Positions 44,081 through 52,862 of a stretch of DNA of 64,000 nucleotides are shown here, piece after piece. Position 1 is the stretch's first letter. Every line of letters begins with the position of its first letter. The translations under genes were made by a program, and so were the position numbers. Source of the DNA: Burkholderia stabilis (GTDB lineage: Bacteria > Pseudomonadota > Gammaproteobacteria > Burkholderiales > Burkholderiaceae); the NCBI RefSeq assembly GCF_001742165.1, contig NZ_CP016443.1:620001-684000 (forward strand), written 5' to 3'. The notes under the pieces were generated by a model. That model had not been told where the DNA came from, did no database searches, and saw nothing but the letters and a program-made list of their open reading frames with translations.

Positions 44081-45013
44081 ATGACCGACCGACGCCAGTT
44101 CATGACCGCCGCGCTGGTCGCGGCTTCGGGCCTGTCGTGGCGTGCGGCGCAAGCGGCAGCAGGCACCGCGGACCTCGACCCGCGCCAGGCCGGCCGCATC
44201 CGCGCGGATCGCGACGACGCGGCGATCCGCGCGGCAACCGGCTACCGCTGGGTGCGCGAGGGCGCGTTCACGGTCGCGATTTCGCCGCACGCGCCGCCGG
44301 TATCGACCTACGCGACCGACGCGCGCACCGTGGTCGGCGCCGATCCCGACTATGCGCAGCTCGTCGCCGACACGCTCGGCCGCTCGCTCGCGCTGGTGCC
44401 GATCGCATGGGCCGACTGGCCGCTCGGGCTGACGTCCGGCAAGTACGACGCGGTGATTTCGAATGTCGGCGTGACCGAGAAGCGCAAGGAAAAATACGAT
44501 TTCACGACCTACCGGCTCGGGCTGCACGGCTTCTATGTGCGTACCGGCAGCCCGATCGCGAAGATCGCCGAGCCGAAGGACATCGCCGGCTTGCGGATCA
44601 TCACCGGCGCCGGGACGAGCCAGGAGCGCATCCTGCTCGAATGGAACAAACGCAACGTCGCGCAGGGGCTCAAGCCGGCCGAGCTGCTCTATTTCGACGA
44701 CGATGCGACCGCGCGCGTGGCGCTGTTTTCGGGCCGTGCGGATGCGGAACTGAACCCGAACGCATCGCTCGCATATGAAGCCGCGCGCACCGGCAAGATC
44801 CGCCGCGTCGGCGTCGTCAATGCGGGCTGGCCGGCCAATGCCGATGTCGCGATCGCGACGCGGCGCGGCAGCGGGCTCGCGCCCGCACTGACGCTCGCGA
44901 CGAATGCGCTGATCGGCAGCGGCCGGTATGGGCAGGCGCTCGCGCGCTGGGGATTGCAGAGCGAGGCGATCGCGCGGGCGGAAACCAATCCGCCAGGGTT
45001 GCCGTCGTTCTGA
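44081..45013 (+). CDS. Amino-acid-type ABC transporter substrate-binding protein (copy 2)
   Basis: 310 residues. The N-terminus [17 protein letters not shown] has a Tat-like pattern (RRQFM) followed by a hydrophobic stretch and AAQAAA cleavage site, unlike copy 1, which has a plain Sec signal. SBP_bac_3 fold: [55 protein letters not shown] paralogue of the 38745-39692 protein by duplication and divergence. Starts 34 bp after the transporter stop. Followed by a hairpin at 45019-45051. Confidence 0.88.
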   Translation: MTDRRQFMTAALVAASGLSWRAAQAAAGTADLDPRQAGRIRADRDDAAIRAATGYRWVREGAFTVAISPHAPPVSTYATDARTVVGADPDYAQLVADTLGRSLALVPIAWADWPLGLTSGKYDAVISNVGVTEKRKEKYDFTTYRLGLHGFYVRTGSPIAKIAEPKDIAGLRIITGAGTSQERILLEWNKRNVAQGLKPAELLYFDDDATARVALFSGRADAELNPNASLAYEAARTGKIRRVGVVNAGWPANADVAIATRRGSGLAPALTLATNALIGSGRYGQALARWGLQSEAIARAETNPPGLPSF

Positions 45014-45018
45014 CGACC

Positions 45019-45051
45019 GGGGCGAAACGCGCGATGCGAATCGCCCCGGCG
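45019..45051. terminator. Hairpin between convergent genes
   Basis: CCGGGGCGA (45019-45027) and TCGCCCCGG (45043-45051), 9-bp stem with a 15-base loop, starting 5 bp past the rightward stop and 60 bp past the leftward one. No T-tract on either strand, so termination may be weak or factor-assisted. Confidence 0.5.
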
Positions 45052-45110
45052 CGCCTTCCGTCACGGAAATGCCGGGGCAATTCGGCGCGCAGTAGGCCGA
45101 CGATCGTCGG

Positions 45111-46205
45111 CTACGCCGTGACCGCCGCGTGATACCGGTCGAGCTCCGCGACATGCGCATGAATCGCCGGAATCAGATCGCGCCCGTAGGCCAGCGCATC
45201 GTCGAGCGGATCGAACCCGCGAATCAGGAACGTCGACACGCCGAGCCGGTAATACGCGCCGAGCGCACGCGCGACCTGCTCCGGCGTGCCGACCAGCGCG
45301 GTCGAATTCCAGCGCGCGCCGGTCAGGTTCGCGACGCCCATCCACAGCCGCTCGTCGAGCACGTCGCCCTGCGCGGCGGCCGCCATCAGCCGCTGCGAGC
45401 CCGCGTTCTGCGGCGCGTGGCCGGCGATCGGCTGGCCGTTCGCGACCCGCGCCGCGCGCACGCGCTCACGGATCGTCTCGGCTTTCTCCCACGCAGCCGC
45501 TTCCGTCTCGGCGACGATCGGCCGGAACGACACGCTGATGCGCGGCATGCGCCCGAACGGCGCGGCGGCGGCGCGCACGCGCGCGATCTGCTCGCGCACC
45601 GCGTCGAGCGGCTCGCCCCACGTCATGTAGACCTCCGCGTGTTCGCCCGCAACCGCGAGCGCGGCCGGCGACGAGCCGCCGAAATAGATCGGCACATGCG
45701 GCCGCTGCGCGCCCTTCACGAGCGGCGACGCGCCGCGCAGCCGGTAGAACTCGCCGTCGTGATCGACTGGCGCGTCGGCGAGCCAGATCCGCTTCAGCAC
45801 GTCGAGATATTCGCCGGTGCGGCGGTAACGCGCGTCGTGCGCGACGAAATCGCCGTCGCGCTGCAGGTCCGTATCGTCGCCGCCCGACACGACGTTCAGC
45901 GCGAGACGGCCGCCGCTGAACGCGTCGAGCGTTGAGATCTGCCGCGCGGCGGCCGACGGCACGATCACGCCGGGCCGGTGCGCGAGCAGGAGGCGGCTGC
46001 GCTCGGTCGCCGCAGCCGCGAACGACGCGACGATGAAACCGTCCGCCGCGTTGCTGAAATGACCGACCAGGATCTGGTCGAAGCCCGCGGCCTCGTGCGC
46101 CTGCGCGAAGCGGCGCACGTAGTCGGGCTGGACGGCCGCGCCGCCCGGTACGTCGACCTCCGCGCCGGGTGTCGCGGTGATCATGCCGATGATGTCGACT
46201 GGCAT
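45111..46205 (-). CDS. SsuD-like FMNH2-dependent sulfonate monooxygenase
   Basis: 364 residues from ATG 46205 (AGAGGA at 46211-46216). Luciferase-like: VDIIGMITATPGAEVDVPGG, AHEAAGFDQILVGHFSNAADGFIVASFAA, the SsuD-type IVPSAAARQISTLDAFSGGRLALNVVSGGDDTDLQRDGDF, and PHVPIYFGGSSPAALAVAGEHAEVYMTWGE. The SsuD group desulfonates alkanesulfonates to aldehyde and sulfite. Paired with the SsuA-like binding protein 55 bp upstream. The ssuB and ssuC transporter genes and the ssuE reductase are absent here. Confidence 0.87.
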   Translation of the reverse strand: MPVDIIGMITATPGAEVDVPGGAAVQPDYVRRFAQAHEAAGFDQILVGHFSNAADGFIVASFAAAATERSRLLLAHRPGVIVPSAAARQISTLDAFSGGRLALNVVSGGDDTDLQRDGDFVAHDARYRRTGEYLDVLKRIWLADAPVDHDGEFYRLRGASPLVKGAQRPHVPIYFGGSSPAALAVAGEHAEVYMTWGEPLDAVREQIARVRAAAAPFGRMPRISVSFRPIVAETEAAAWEKAETIRERVRAARVANGQPIAGHAPQNAGSQRLMAAAAQGDVLDERLWMGVANLTGARWNSTALVGTPEQVARALGAYYRLGVSTFLIRGFDPLDDALAYGRDLIPAIHAHVAELDRYHAAVTA

Positions 46206-46260
46206 GTCGGAATGTCCTCTGGGTTTTCGATCGGGAGTCCGGGAACGGGCGGCGGCACGA

Positions 46261-47235
46261 TCACTGCGCGGCGGCCGTCTTTTCGGTCTTTTGCCCGGGC
46301 GCTGCGAACGCGCCCGCATACGAGCGGTCGAGCAGCTTCGACGTGTCGTACGCGGCCGGAATCACGCCGGCCTTGTGCAAGAAATCGGCCGTGTTCTGCG
46401 CATCCTTCGCAGCCGTGTCGTCGACCGGGCCCACGCGCTGCTTCGCATTGTTGAGCCAGCGGTATGCGACGTCGGGTTCGAGCTTCGCACGCTTCGCCCA
46501 CAGGTCCGCATACTCGCGCGGATGGCTGTCGACCCACTGGCGCGCCGCCACGACGCGCTTCAGGAAATCGGTGATCTCCGCGCGTTTGCCCGACGCGGCC
46601 TGCTCGTTCGCGGCGACGAAGCTCAGCGCAGGCATCAGCCCCTGCGCGGTGGTAATGGGCCGCGCGCCCTGCCGCAACGCGAGCGTGCTGACGAACGGCT
46701 CCCACAGCGACACGGCGTCGACCGAGCCGTTCGCGAGTGCGTTGGTCGCGTCGATCGGCATCAGGTACGCGTACTTGACCGAATCCGCACGCACGCCCGC
46801 GTGCTCGAGCGCGCGCAGCACGAGCTGCTGGCTCCACGCGCCGCGCCACACGGCGACGGTCTTGCCTTGCAGGTCGGCCACGGTGCGAACGGGCGAATTC
46901 TTCGGCACGAGGATCGCGACGCCGTCGAGGCTTTGCCGCGACACCGCGACGACCTTGACCGGCGCGCCGCGCGCGGCCAGCGTGAGCAGCGCGGAATCCC
47001 CGAGGAAACCGAGGTCGATCGCGTTGCCGTTCAGGCTCTCGGCAACGGGCGCGGCGGCCTGGAAATGCTTCCACTCGATCGTGTAAGGCAGGTCCTTCAG
47101 CACGCCGGACGCCTCCATCGACGCCTGGATGTTGAAGTAGTTCTGTTCACCGACGCGCAGCGTGACGGTGTCTTTCGCGATGCCCGGCTGCGCAGCAAGC
47201 GCCAGCAAGAGCGCCGTGACGATTCGGCTCAGCAA
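46261..47235 (-). CDS. SsuA-like aliphatic sulfonate/taurine binding protein
   Basis: 324 residues from TTG 47235: GGGAGA (47246-47241, minus strand) sits 5 bases before it, and the product then begins directly with a Sec signal LLSRIVTALLLALAAQPGIAK. An ATG further upstream (47301) would bury the signal behind 22 polar residues. The NMT1/SsuA fold is clear: VTLRVGEQNYFNIQASMEASGVL, WKHFQAAAPVAESLNGNAIDLGFLGDSALL, LVPKNSPVRTVADLQGKTVAVWRGAWSQQ. It captures a sulfonate or similar anion. Upstream of SsuD-like on the same strand; it would need a permease and ATPase encoded elsewhere. Confidence 0.85.
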   Translation of the reverse strand: MLSRIVTALLLALAAQPGIAKDTVTLRVGEQNYFNIQASMEASGVLKDLPYTIEWKHFQAAAPVAESLNGNAIDLGFLGDSALLTLAARGAPVKVVAVSRQSLDGVAILVPKNSPVRTVADLQGKTVAVWRGAWSQQLVLRALEHAGVRADSVKYAYLMPIDATNALANGSVDAVSLWEPFVSTLALRQGARPITTAQGLMPALSFVAANEQAASGKRAEITDFLKRVVAARQWVDSHPREYADLWAKRAKLEPDVAYRWLNNAKQRVGPVDDTAAKDAQNTADFLHKAGVIPAAYDTSKLLDRSYAGAFAAPGQKTEKTAAAQ

Positions 47236-47454
47236 CGTGATCTCCCGGGAAGTTGGCGGGCTGCCGCGCGACGGCGGTGCCTCGTTGTCCGCCGTGCGCA
47301 ACGGCCGGCGAACGGGGTGAAACCGGTGACGATACGGCGATCCGCTTCATGAGACAAACGCAATATTCTGCTATGCAAAGATGCAAATATTTTATGAAGT
47401 GAAGCACTGCGCATGCCAGCCCGGCACGCCGCCTCCGAATGATTCTTCGACATC

Positions 47455-47472
47455 TATTTCGCACGCGAAATA
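47455..47472. promoter_or_regulatory. MarR operator copy 1
   Basis: TATTTCGC-AC-GCGAAATA: a perfect palindrome with 8-bp arms, 69 bp before the hydrolase ATG. Copy 2 lies 30 bp further on. Confidence 0.75.
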
Positions 47473-47484
47473 CATTCCGGACTA

Positions 47485-47502
47485 TATTTCGCATACGAAA
47501 TA
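47485..47502. promoter_or_regulatory. MarR operator copy 2
   Basis: TATTTCGC-AT-ACGAAATA: the same palindrome with one mismatch, spaced 30 bp from copy 1 (about three turns), 39 bp before the hydrolase ATG. Such paired sites suit two repressor dimers on one DNA face. Confidence 0.72.
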
Positions 47503-47523
47503 ACTCCCGGAACGAGGACGGTC

Positions 47524-48441
47524 ATGACTGCCCAACCCATCGAGTTCTCCGCCATCGACGGTTATCCGCTGCGCGGCACGCTGTGGACGCCCGACGCCGA
47601 ACCGCGCGCGCTGGTGCTGATCCATCCGGCGACGGCGGTGCCGGAGCGGCTGTACGCCGGCTTCGCGCGCTTCCTGACGGGGCGCGGCTTTGCGGCGCTG
47701 ACCTACAACTATCGCGGCATCCATGCGTCACGGCCCGCGCGGCTGGGCGCGCTGCAGGCCAGCATGCGCGACTGGATGGAACTCGACGTGGGCGCGGCGA
47801 CCGCCTGGGCGCGGCAGGCGTACGACGGGTTGCCGCTGCTGGCGGTCGGCCATAGCGTCGGAGGGCATGCGATCGGGCTCTCCGCCGGCACGGTGCACCT
47901 GCGCGCGGCCGTGCTCGTCGCGGCGCACGCGGGCAGCACGCGGCTGATCGCGAGCGCGGCCGAACGCCTGAAGGTGCGGCTGATCCTGCGCGTGCTCGGC
48001 CCGCTGATGTCCGCGGTGCTCGGCTACGTGCCCGGCAAGCGGCTCGGACTGGGCGAGGACTTGCCGGCCGGGGTGTTCCGAGAATGGAGCCGCTGGACGA
48101 CGCTGCCGCGTTATTTCTTCGATGATCCGGCGCTCGGCGCCGCCGAACGCTACGCGAAACAACGGCTGCCGATCCTCGCGCTGGGCTTCGACGACGATCC
48201 GTGGGCGAATCCCGTCGCGATCGACCTGCTGGTAAGCTACTTCACCGGCGCAGCGGTCGAACGCCGCCAGGTCGATCCGCACGCGGCGGGCACCGGCCCG
48301 GTCGGGCACATGGGCTTCTTCCGCAGCCGGCCCGGCTCGGTGCTGTGGCCAGGCATCGCCGACTGGCTCGCGCAGGCGCTCGACACGCCGCGCCAAGCGA
48401 GCCGCCCCTCCCTTTCCATTGCTGTCGGGAACCCAGCTTGA
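47524..48441 (+). CDS. Alpha/beta-fold hydrolase
   Basis: 305 residues from ATG 47524, with GAGG at 47513-47516. LVLIHPATAVPERLYAGFARFL gives the oxyanion region and LLAVGHSVGGHAIGL the nucleophile elbow GHSVGG with Ser near 110; the C-terminal GHMGFFR holds the likely catalytic His. The family covers serine esterases, lipases and acyl transferases. The MarR-family repressor overlaps its stop (TTGAG), so the hydrolase and repressor form one operon controlled by the two palindromes upstream. The substrate is unknown but probably relates to the MarR ligand. Confidence 0.82.
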   Translation: MTAQPIEFSAIDGYPLRGTLWTPDAEPRALVLIHPATAVPERLYAGFARFLTGRGFAALTYNYRGIHASRPARLGALQASMRDWMELDVGAATAWARQAYDGLPLLAVGHSVGGHAIGLSAGTVHLRAAVLVAAHAGSTRLIASAAERLKVRLILRVLGPLMSAVLGYVPGKRLGLGEDLPAGVFREWSRWTTLPRYFFDDPALGAAERYAKQRLPILALGFDDDPWANPVAIDLLVSYFTGAAVERRQVDPHAAGTGPVGHMGFFRSRPGSVLWPGIADWLAQALDTPRQASRPSLSIAVGNPA

Positions 48442-48869
48442 GCGAACGACGACGACTGTTTTTCCTGTTGAACCTTGGCCAGCGACGCGTGCAGCGCTGG
48501 GTCGACCGCAAGGCGGAAACCGACACGCGCGCGAGCGCCGCGCAGGCCGGCGTGCTGTTCTTTCTCGACAAGCAGGACGGCGCGCTGATCGGCGAAGTCG
48601 GCGCGGCGCTGCAGCTCGCGCCCTCCGCGATGACCGGCCTCGCCGACCGGATGGCGAAAGCCGGACTGATCGCGCGCCACGCCGATTCGGACGACGGCCG
48701 CGCGACCCGCCTGTTCCTGACCGATGCGGGCCAGTCGGCGCTCAAGCATGCGCGCGTGGTGCTGCGCGAACTGAACGCGAAACTGTGCGACGGGTTTTCC
48801 GACGCAGAACTCGATGTCGTCGCACGCTGGCTGCAGGCGTTGCAGGAACGGTTTACGCCGGAACGCTGA
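48438..48869 (+). CDS. MarR-family transcriptional regulator
   Basis: 143 residues from TTG 48438, which overlaps the hydrolase stop by 4 bp (TTGA). The winged helix is visible: AAQAGVLFFLDKQDGALIGEVGAALQLAPSAMTGLADRMAKAGLIARHADSDDGRATRLFLTDAG, with the wing DDGRATR. It binds palindromes as a dimer. The two TATTTCG-type palindromes at 47455-47502 in front of this operon are the obvious targets, giving autorepression. Ligand unknown. Confidence 0.88.
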   Translation: MSERRRLFFLLNLGQRRVQRWVDRKAETDTRASAAQAGVLFFLDKQDGALIGEVGAALQLAPSAMTGLADRMAKAGLIARHADSDDGRATRLFLTDAGQSALKHARVVLRELNAKLCDGFSDAELDVVARWLQALQERFTPER

Positions 48870-48935
48870 GCGGGCGCTTCACCGTCGATCCGTCGACCCG
48901 GTGGCCGCGCGCGTCGCGCCACCGCGGGCATCGCG

Positions 48936-49964
48936 TCACCGCATGTCGGTCAGCACGATGCGCCCGTCCACCTTGCCTTCGCGCAGCTTCGCGAGCACGT
49001 CGTTGATGTTGCCGAGCCGGTCGCGATGGATATGCGCGCGCACGAGGCCGTCGGCCGCGAAATCGAGCGATTCCTGCAGGTCGCGCCGCGTGCCGACGAT
49101 CGAGCCGCGCACGGTGATACCGTTCAGCACCGTCGAGAAGATTGGCAACGGAAAATCGCCGGGCGGCAACCCGTTGAGCGCAACCGTGCCGCCGCGCCGC
49201 ACCATCCCGAGCGCCTGCGCAAACGCGCCGCGCGACACCGCCGTGACGAGCACGCCGTGCGCGCCGCCGATTTCCTTCTGGATCACCTTCGCGGGATCGT
49301 CGATCGATGCGTCGATCGTCAGTTGCGCGCCGAGTTGCCGCGCGAGCGCGAGCTTGTCCGGCGAAATGTCGATCGCCGCAACGTGCAGGCCCATCGCGCG
49401 CGCGTATTGCACCGCCACGTGCCCGAGCCCGCCGATCCCCGAGATCGCGATCCACTGGCCGGGGCGCGTATCGGTCACGCGAATGCCCTTGTAGACGGTC
49501 ACGCCCGCGCACAGGATCGGCGCGATCTCGTCGAACGCGACCTGCGCCGGCAGATGGCCGACGTAGTCGGGATCGGCCAGCACGTATTCCGCGTAGCTGC
49601 CGTTCACCGAATAGCCGGTGTTCTGCTGGCCATGGCACAGCGTTTCCCAGCCCGTGTGGCAGTACTCGCAATGGCCGCAGGCCGTGTAGAGCCACGGCAC
49701 GCCGACGCGATCGCCCTCGCGCACGTGCGTGACGCCCGCACCGACGGCCGCGACGATGCCCACGCCTTCATGGCCCGGAATGAACGGCAGCGACGGTTTG
49801 ACGGGCCAGTCGCCGTCGGCCGCGTGCAGATCGGTATGGCAGACGCCCGATGCCTTGATGTTGACGAGAATCTGGCCGGGGCCCGGCACCGGCACGGGCA
49901 CTTCCTCGATGCGCAACGGTTCGCCGAAGGCGTGCACCACGGCCGCTTTCATGGTTTGCGTCAT
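48936..49964 (-). CDS. adhP: Zinc-dependent alcohol dehydrogenase AdhP
   Basis: 342 residues from ATG 49964 (AGGAG at 49970-49974 on the minus strand). Class of AdhP: catalytic zinc region [15 protein letters not shown] with GHEGVG, structural zinc cysteines [15 protein letters not shown], and Rossmann motif [13 protein letters not shown]. It oxidises ethanol and other short alcohols with NAD+ or works in reverse. Standard length. It lies between the MarR operon and the divergent znuD-like gene, with no functional link to either that I can see. Confidence 0.93.
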   Translation of the reverse strand: MTQTMKAAVVHAFGEPLRIEEVPVPVPGPGQILVNIKASGVCHTDLHAADGDWPVKPSLPFIPGHEGVGIVAAVGAGVTHVREGDRVGVPWLYTACGHCEYCHTGWETLCHGQQNTGYSVNGSYAEYVLADPDYVGHLPAQVAFDEIAPILCAGVTVYKGIRVTDTRPGQWIAISGIGGLGHVAVQYARAMGLHVAAIDISPDKLALARQLGAQLTIDASIDDPAKVIQKEIGGAHGVLVTAVSRGAFAQALGMVRRGGTVALNGLPPGDFPLPIFSTVLNGITVRGSIVGTRRDLQESLDFAADGLVRAHIHRDRLGNINDVLAKLREGKVDGRIVLTDMR

Positions 49965-50079
49965 GCGTCGCTCCTGTCTGGTCGATGAGCGACCCAGTAT
50001 CCGGTTTCGGAATCGGAGCACGTTGATACGCATCAACGCGATGCGCGCTATCCGGCGATCGCGGCTGCATCATCGCGTC

Positions 50080-50107
50080 GCACGGCGGCACGGCGGCACG
50101 GCGGCAC
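50080..50107 (+). repeat. Tandem repeat, 3.5 copies of GCACGGCG
   Basis: An 8-bp unit repeated between adhP and the znuD-like gene, non-coding. Like the 42174-42205 repeat it has an 8-bp period. Confidence 0.8.
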
Positions 50108-50250
50108 AGCACGATCGGGCGCGCCGCTTCGCTCGACGCCGCGCCGGCCGGACTCGCGAACGATCATCGGCCAGCGGGCCGCCCGCTTCAGCCGATATTT
50201 CGACGATCCGACGGAAACCGTACGAATCGCCGACATTCGGCTTGGAATTC

Positions 50251-50273
50251 GAAATGATATAACATATCATTTC
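50251..50273 (+). promoter_or_regulatory. Zur box
   Basis: Arms GAAATGATAT (50251-50260) and ATATCATTTC (50264-50273) are exact reverse complements around AAC. This matches the Zur consensus GAAATG-TTATA-N-TATAA-CATTTC at the outer six and in length (23 bp). It lies 154 bp before ATG 50427 of the TonB receptor and indicates repression when zinc is plentiful. Confidence 0.8.
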
Positions 50274-50426
50274 GTGTGCTCGTCCACCTGACGCCGTTAC
50301 TCCCAGGTGCTCGAGTCTCGCCGAGCCATATCCCAACGGGTCACTGCGCGTCGCCGACGCAACAATATATCGTATCCAATGGTGACCCGCATCGCTCGTT
50401 ATCCGATTCCAACCGATTCACCGACC

Positions 50427-52505
50427 ATGCGCGACCTCCCTCGTCTACCGCTTCGCCCGCTTTCGTCCCTTTCGCTGATGCTGTTCGCCGCCGTCGCACA
50501 AGCGCAGACCGATGCGCCCGCCGCATCGGGCACCGCTTCGGCCGCCCCGCTCGCGCCGATCTTCGTGACCGCGAACCCGCTCGGCGACACCGAACTGATC
50601 GCGCCGACCGTCCAGCTTTCCGGCGACGCGCTCACGCGCCGCCAGGCCGACTCGCTCGGCGAAACGCTCAACGGGCTGCCCGGCGTATCGACCACCACCT
50701 ACGGGCCGATGGTCGGCCGCCCGATCATTCGCGGGATGGACGGCGACCGGATCCGGCTGCTGCAGAACGGCGTCGCGGCCTACGACGCGTCCTCGCTGTC
50801 GTACGACCACGCCGTGCCGCAGGACCCGCTGTCGATCGAGCGTGTCGAGATCGTGCGCGGCCCGGCCGCGCTGCTGTACGGCGGCAACGCGGTGGGCGGC
50901 GTCGTCAACACGATCGACAACCGGATTCCGCGCGAAGCGATCGAAGGCGTGACGGGTGCGCTCGACGCGCGCTACGGCGGCGCGAACTCCGTGCGCGCGG
51001 GCGCCGCGCAAGTCGAAGGCGGCAACGGCCGCTTCGCATTCCATGTCGACGCGTTCGATCGCGAGACGAGCAAGCTGCGGATTCCCGGCTACGCGCGCAG
51101 CAGCACGCAACGCGCGATCGACGGCCCCGACACGCCGCAGCCGTACGGCAGCGTGCCGAACAGCGACGGCCGCGTGCACGGCGGCGCGCTCGGCGCGTCG
51201 TACACGTGGGCGGACGGCTTCGCGGGCCTGTCGTACAGCGGCTACGAATCGAACTACGGCTCCGTCGCGGAGAGCGACGTGCGCCTGCGGATGCGCCAGG
51301 AGCGCCTCGCGTTCGCGTCCGAGGTGCGCAACCTGAGCGGGCCGTTCACGAAGCTGAAATTCGACTTCGCGTACACCGACTACCGTCACAAGGAAGTCGA
51401 CAACGGCGAGACGGCGACCACCTTCCGCAACCGCGGTTACGAGGCGCGCATCGAGGCGCGGCATCGCAAGATCGGCCCGTTCGAAGGCGCGATCGGCGTG
51501 CAGTTCGGCCAGAACACGTTCTCCGCGCTCGGCGACGAGATGCTCGTGCCGTCCACGCGCACGAACAGCGTCGCGCTGTTCGGCCTCGAGGAATGGCAGG
51601 TCGTCCCGGCGCTGAAGCTGAGCCTCGGCGGGCGCTTCGAACATGTGAAGGTCGATCCCGATCCGGCCGGCGTCGAGAAATTCGCGGGCGCGCAGCCGCG
51701 CGATTTCAACGCGGGCAGCCTGTCGGCCGGCGCGCTGTTCACGTTGACGCCGGTGTGGTCGGTCGCGGCGAACGTCGCGTACACCGAACGCGCGCCGACC
51801 TTCTACGAGCTGTACTCGAACGGCCCGCACGACGCGACCGGCCAGTTCCTGATCGGCAACCCGAACGCGTCGAAGGAAAAGGCCGTGTCGACCGACCTGT
51901 CACTGCGCTACGCGAGCGGCCCGAACCGCGGCAGCGTCGGCGTGTTCTACAACCGCTTCTCGAACTACCTGACCGAGTACAACACGGGCCGCGTCGTGAA
52001 CGACGACGGCGAGCCCGTCGCGCCCGGCACCGACGGTTCGCTCAACGAGGCGATCTATCGCGGCGTGCGCGCCGAGTTCTACGGCGTCGAGCTCGACGGC
52101 AAATGGCGCGCCTTCTCGCGGCGCGGCCATACGGTCGACCTGGAGCTGACGGCCGACTACACGCACGCGCGCAACGTCGACACGGGCCAGCCGCTGCCGC
52201 GCATCGCGCCGCTGCGTGCGACGCTCGCGGCCGATTACGGCTACGGCCCGTTCGGTGCGCGCGCGCAGGTCACGCATGCGTGGTCGCAGCATCGCGTGCC
52301 CGACAACGACTTCTCGACGGACGGCTACACGTCGCTCGGCGTGATGCTGACCTACAAGTTCCGCGTCGGCGCCACGCGCTGGCTCGCCTACCTGCGCGGC
52401 GACAACCTGACGAACCAGGAAATCCGCTACGCCACCTCGGTCGTGCGCGGCTTTGCACCGGAAGGCGGCCGCAGCGTGATGGCCGGTTTGCGCACCACGT
52501 TCTGA
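50427..52505 (+). CDS. znuD: TonB-dependent receptor, ZnuD-like (zinc uptake)
   Basis: 692 residues from ATG 50427, which begins a good Sec signal (MRDLPRLPLRPLSSLSLMLFAAVAQAQ). ATG 50379 would add 16 non-hydrophobic residues. Plug: GETLNGLPGVSTTTYGPMVGRPIIRGMDGDRIRLLQNGVAAYDASSLSYDHAV and VEIVRGPAALLYGGNAVGGVVN; barrel to a terminal GGRSVMAGLRTTF with final Phe. The plug text is that of the ZnuD/heme-like group. The Zur box upstream makes zinc or a zinc complex the likely cargo. A strong terminator follows. Confidence 0.85.
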   Translation: MRDLPRLPLRPLSSLSLMLFAAVAQAQTDAPAASGTASAAPLAPIFVTANPLGDTELIAPTVQLSGDALTRRQADSLGETLNGLPGVSTTTYGPMVGRPIIRGMDGDRIRLLQNGVAAYDASSLSYDHAVPQDPLSIERVEIVRGPAALLYGGNAVGGVVNTIDNRIPREAIEGVTGALDARYGGANSVRAGAAQVEGGNGRFAFHVDAFDRETSKLRIPGYARSSTQRAIDGPDTPQPYGSVPNSDGRVHGGALGASYTWADGFAGLSYSGYESNYGSVAESDVRLRMRQERLAFASEVRNLSGPFTKLKFDFAYTDYRHKEVDNGETATTFRNRGYEARIEARHRKIGPFEGAIGVQFGQNTFSALGDEMLVPSTRTNSVALFGLEEWQVVPALKLSLGGRFEHVKVDPDPAGVEKFAGAQPRDFNAGSLSAGALFTLTPVWSVAANVAYTERAPTFYELYSNGPHDATGQFLIGNPNASKEKAVSTDLSLRYASGPNRGSVGVFYNRFSNYLTEYNTGRVVNDDGEPVAPGTDGSLNEAIYRGVRAEFYGVELDGKWRAFSRRGHTVDLELTADYTHARNVDTGQPLPRIAPLRATLAADYGYGPFGARAQVTHAWSQHRVPDNDFSTDGYTSLGVMLTYKFRVGATRWLAYLRGDNLTNQEIRYATSVVRGFAPEGGRSVMAGLRTTF

Positions 52506-52517
52506 CCCTGTCTCACT

Positions 52518-52573
52518 GCTCGCGGCGCCCGCCGCGAGCCTGTCCGGCGCGACGACTTCCGCGCCGGATTTTT
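52518..52573 (+). terminator. Double hairpin with T5 tract after znuD-like gene
   Basis: First stem GCTCGCGGC/GCCGCGAGC (52518-52539, 4-base loop); second stem TCCGGCGCG/CGCGCCGGA (52543-52551, 52560-52568) followed directly by TTTTT (52569-52573). The second is a textbook intrinsic terminator, 38 bp past the stop. Confidence 0.85.
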
Positions 52574-52788
52574 CCTGATCCGCCATTGCCGTCCATTTCG
52601 CGGCACATGCCGATCACGGCATCGACTCCCTCCCCATATTCCCCCGCCAACGAAATTCCGTTATTCATCCATAAATCGCAAGAAAATCATCAGACAATTA
52701 TTATCAAATAGACGGTTTTAGATTTCACCAATAAAACCGGTTTCAAATTCCGCTTATGAACGCTTGAATCACGGGTAATCCCGGGCTT

Positions 52789-52802
52789 TTGATCCAAATC
52801 AA
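52789..52802 (+). promoter_or_regulatory. Anr/FNR-type box
   Basis: TTGAT-CCAA-ATCAA matches the FNR/Anr consensus TTGAT-N4-ATCAA at all ten defined positions. It is 157 bp before the chemoreceptor start. If class II spacing applies, the start of transcription would be near 52837. Confidence 0.7.
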
Positions 52803-52862
52803 GAACGCCCACCTGACAAGGCTTTCATCGCTAAAAAAACTAATATCAGGGTTTTCGAAGGG

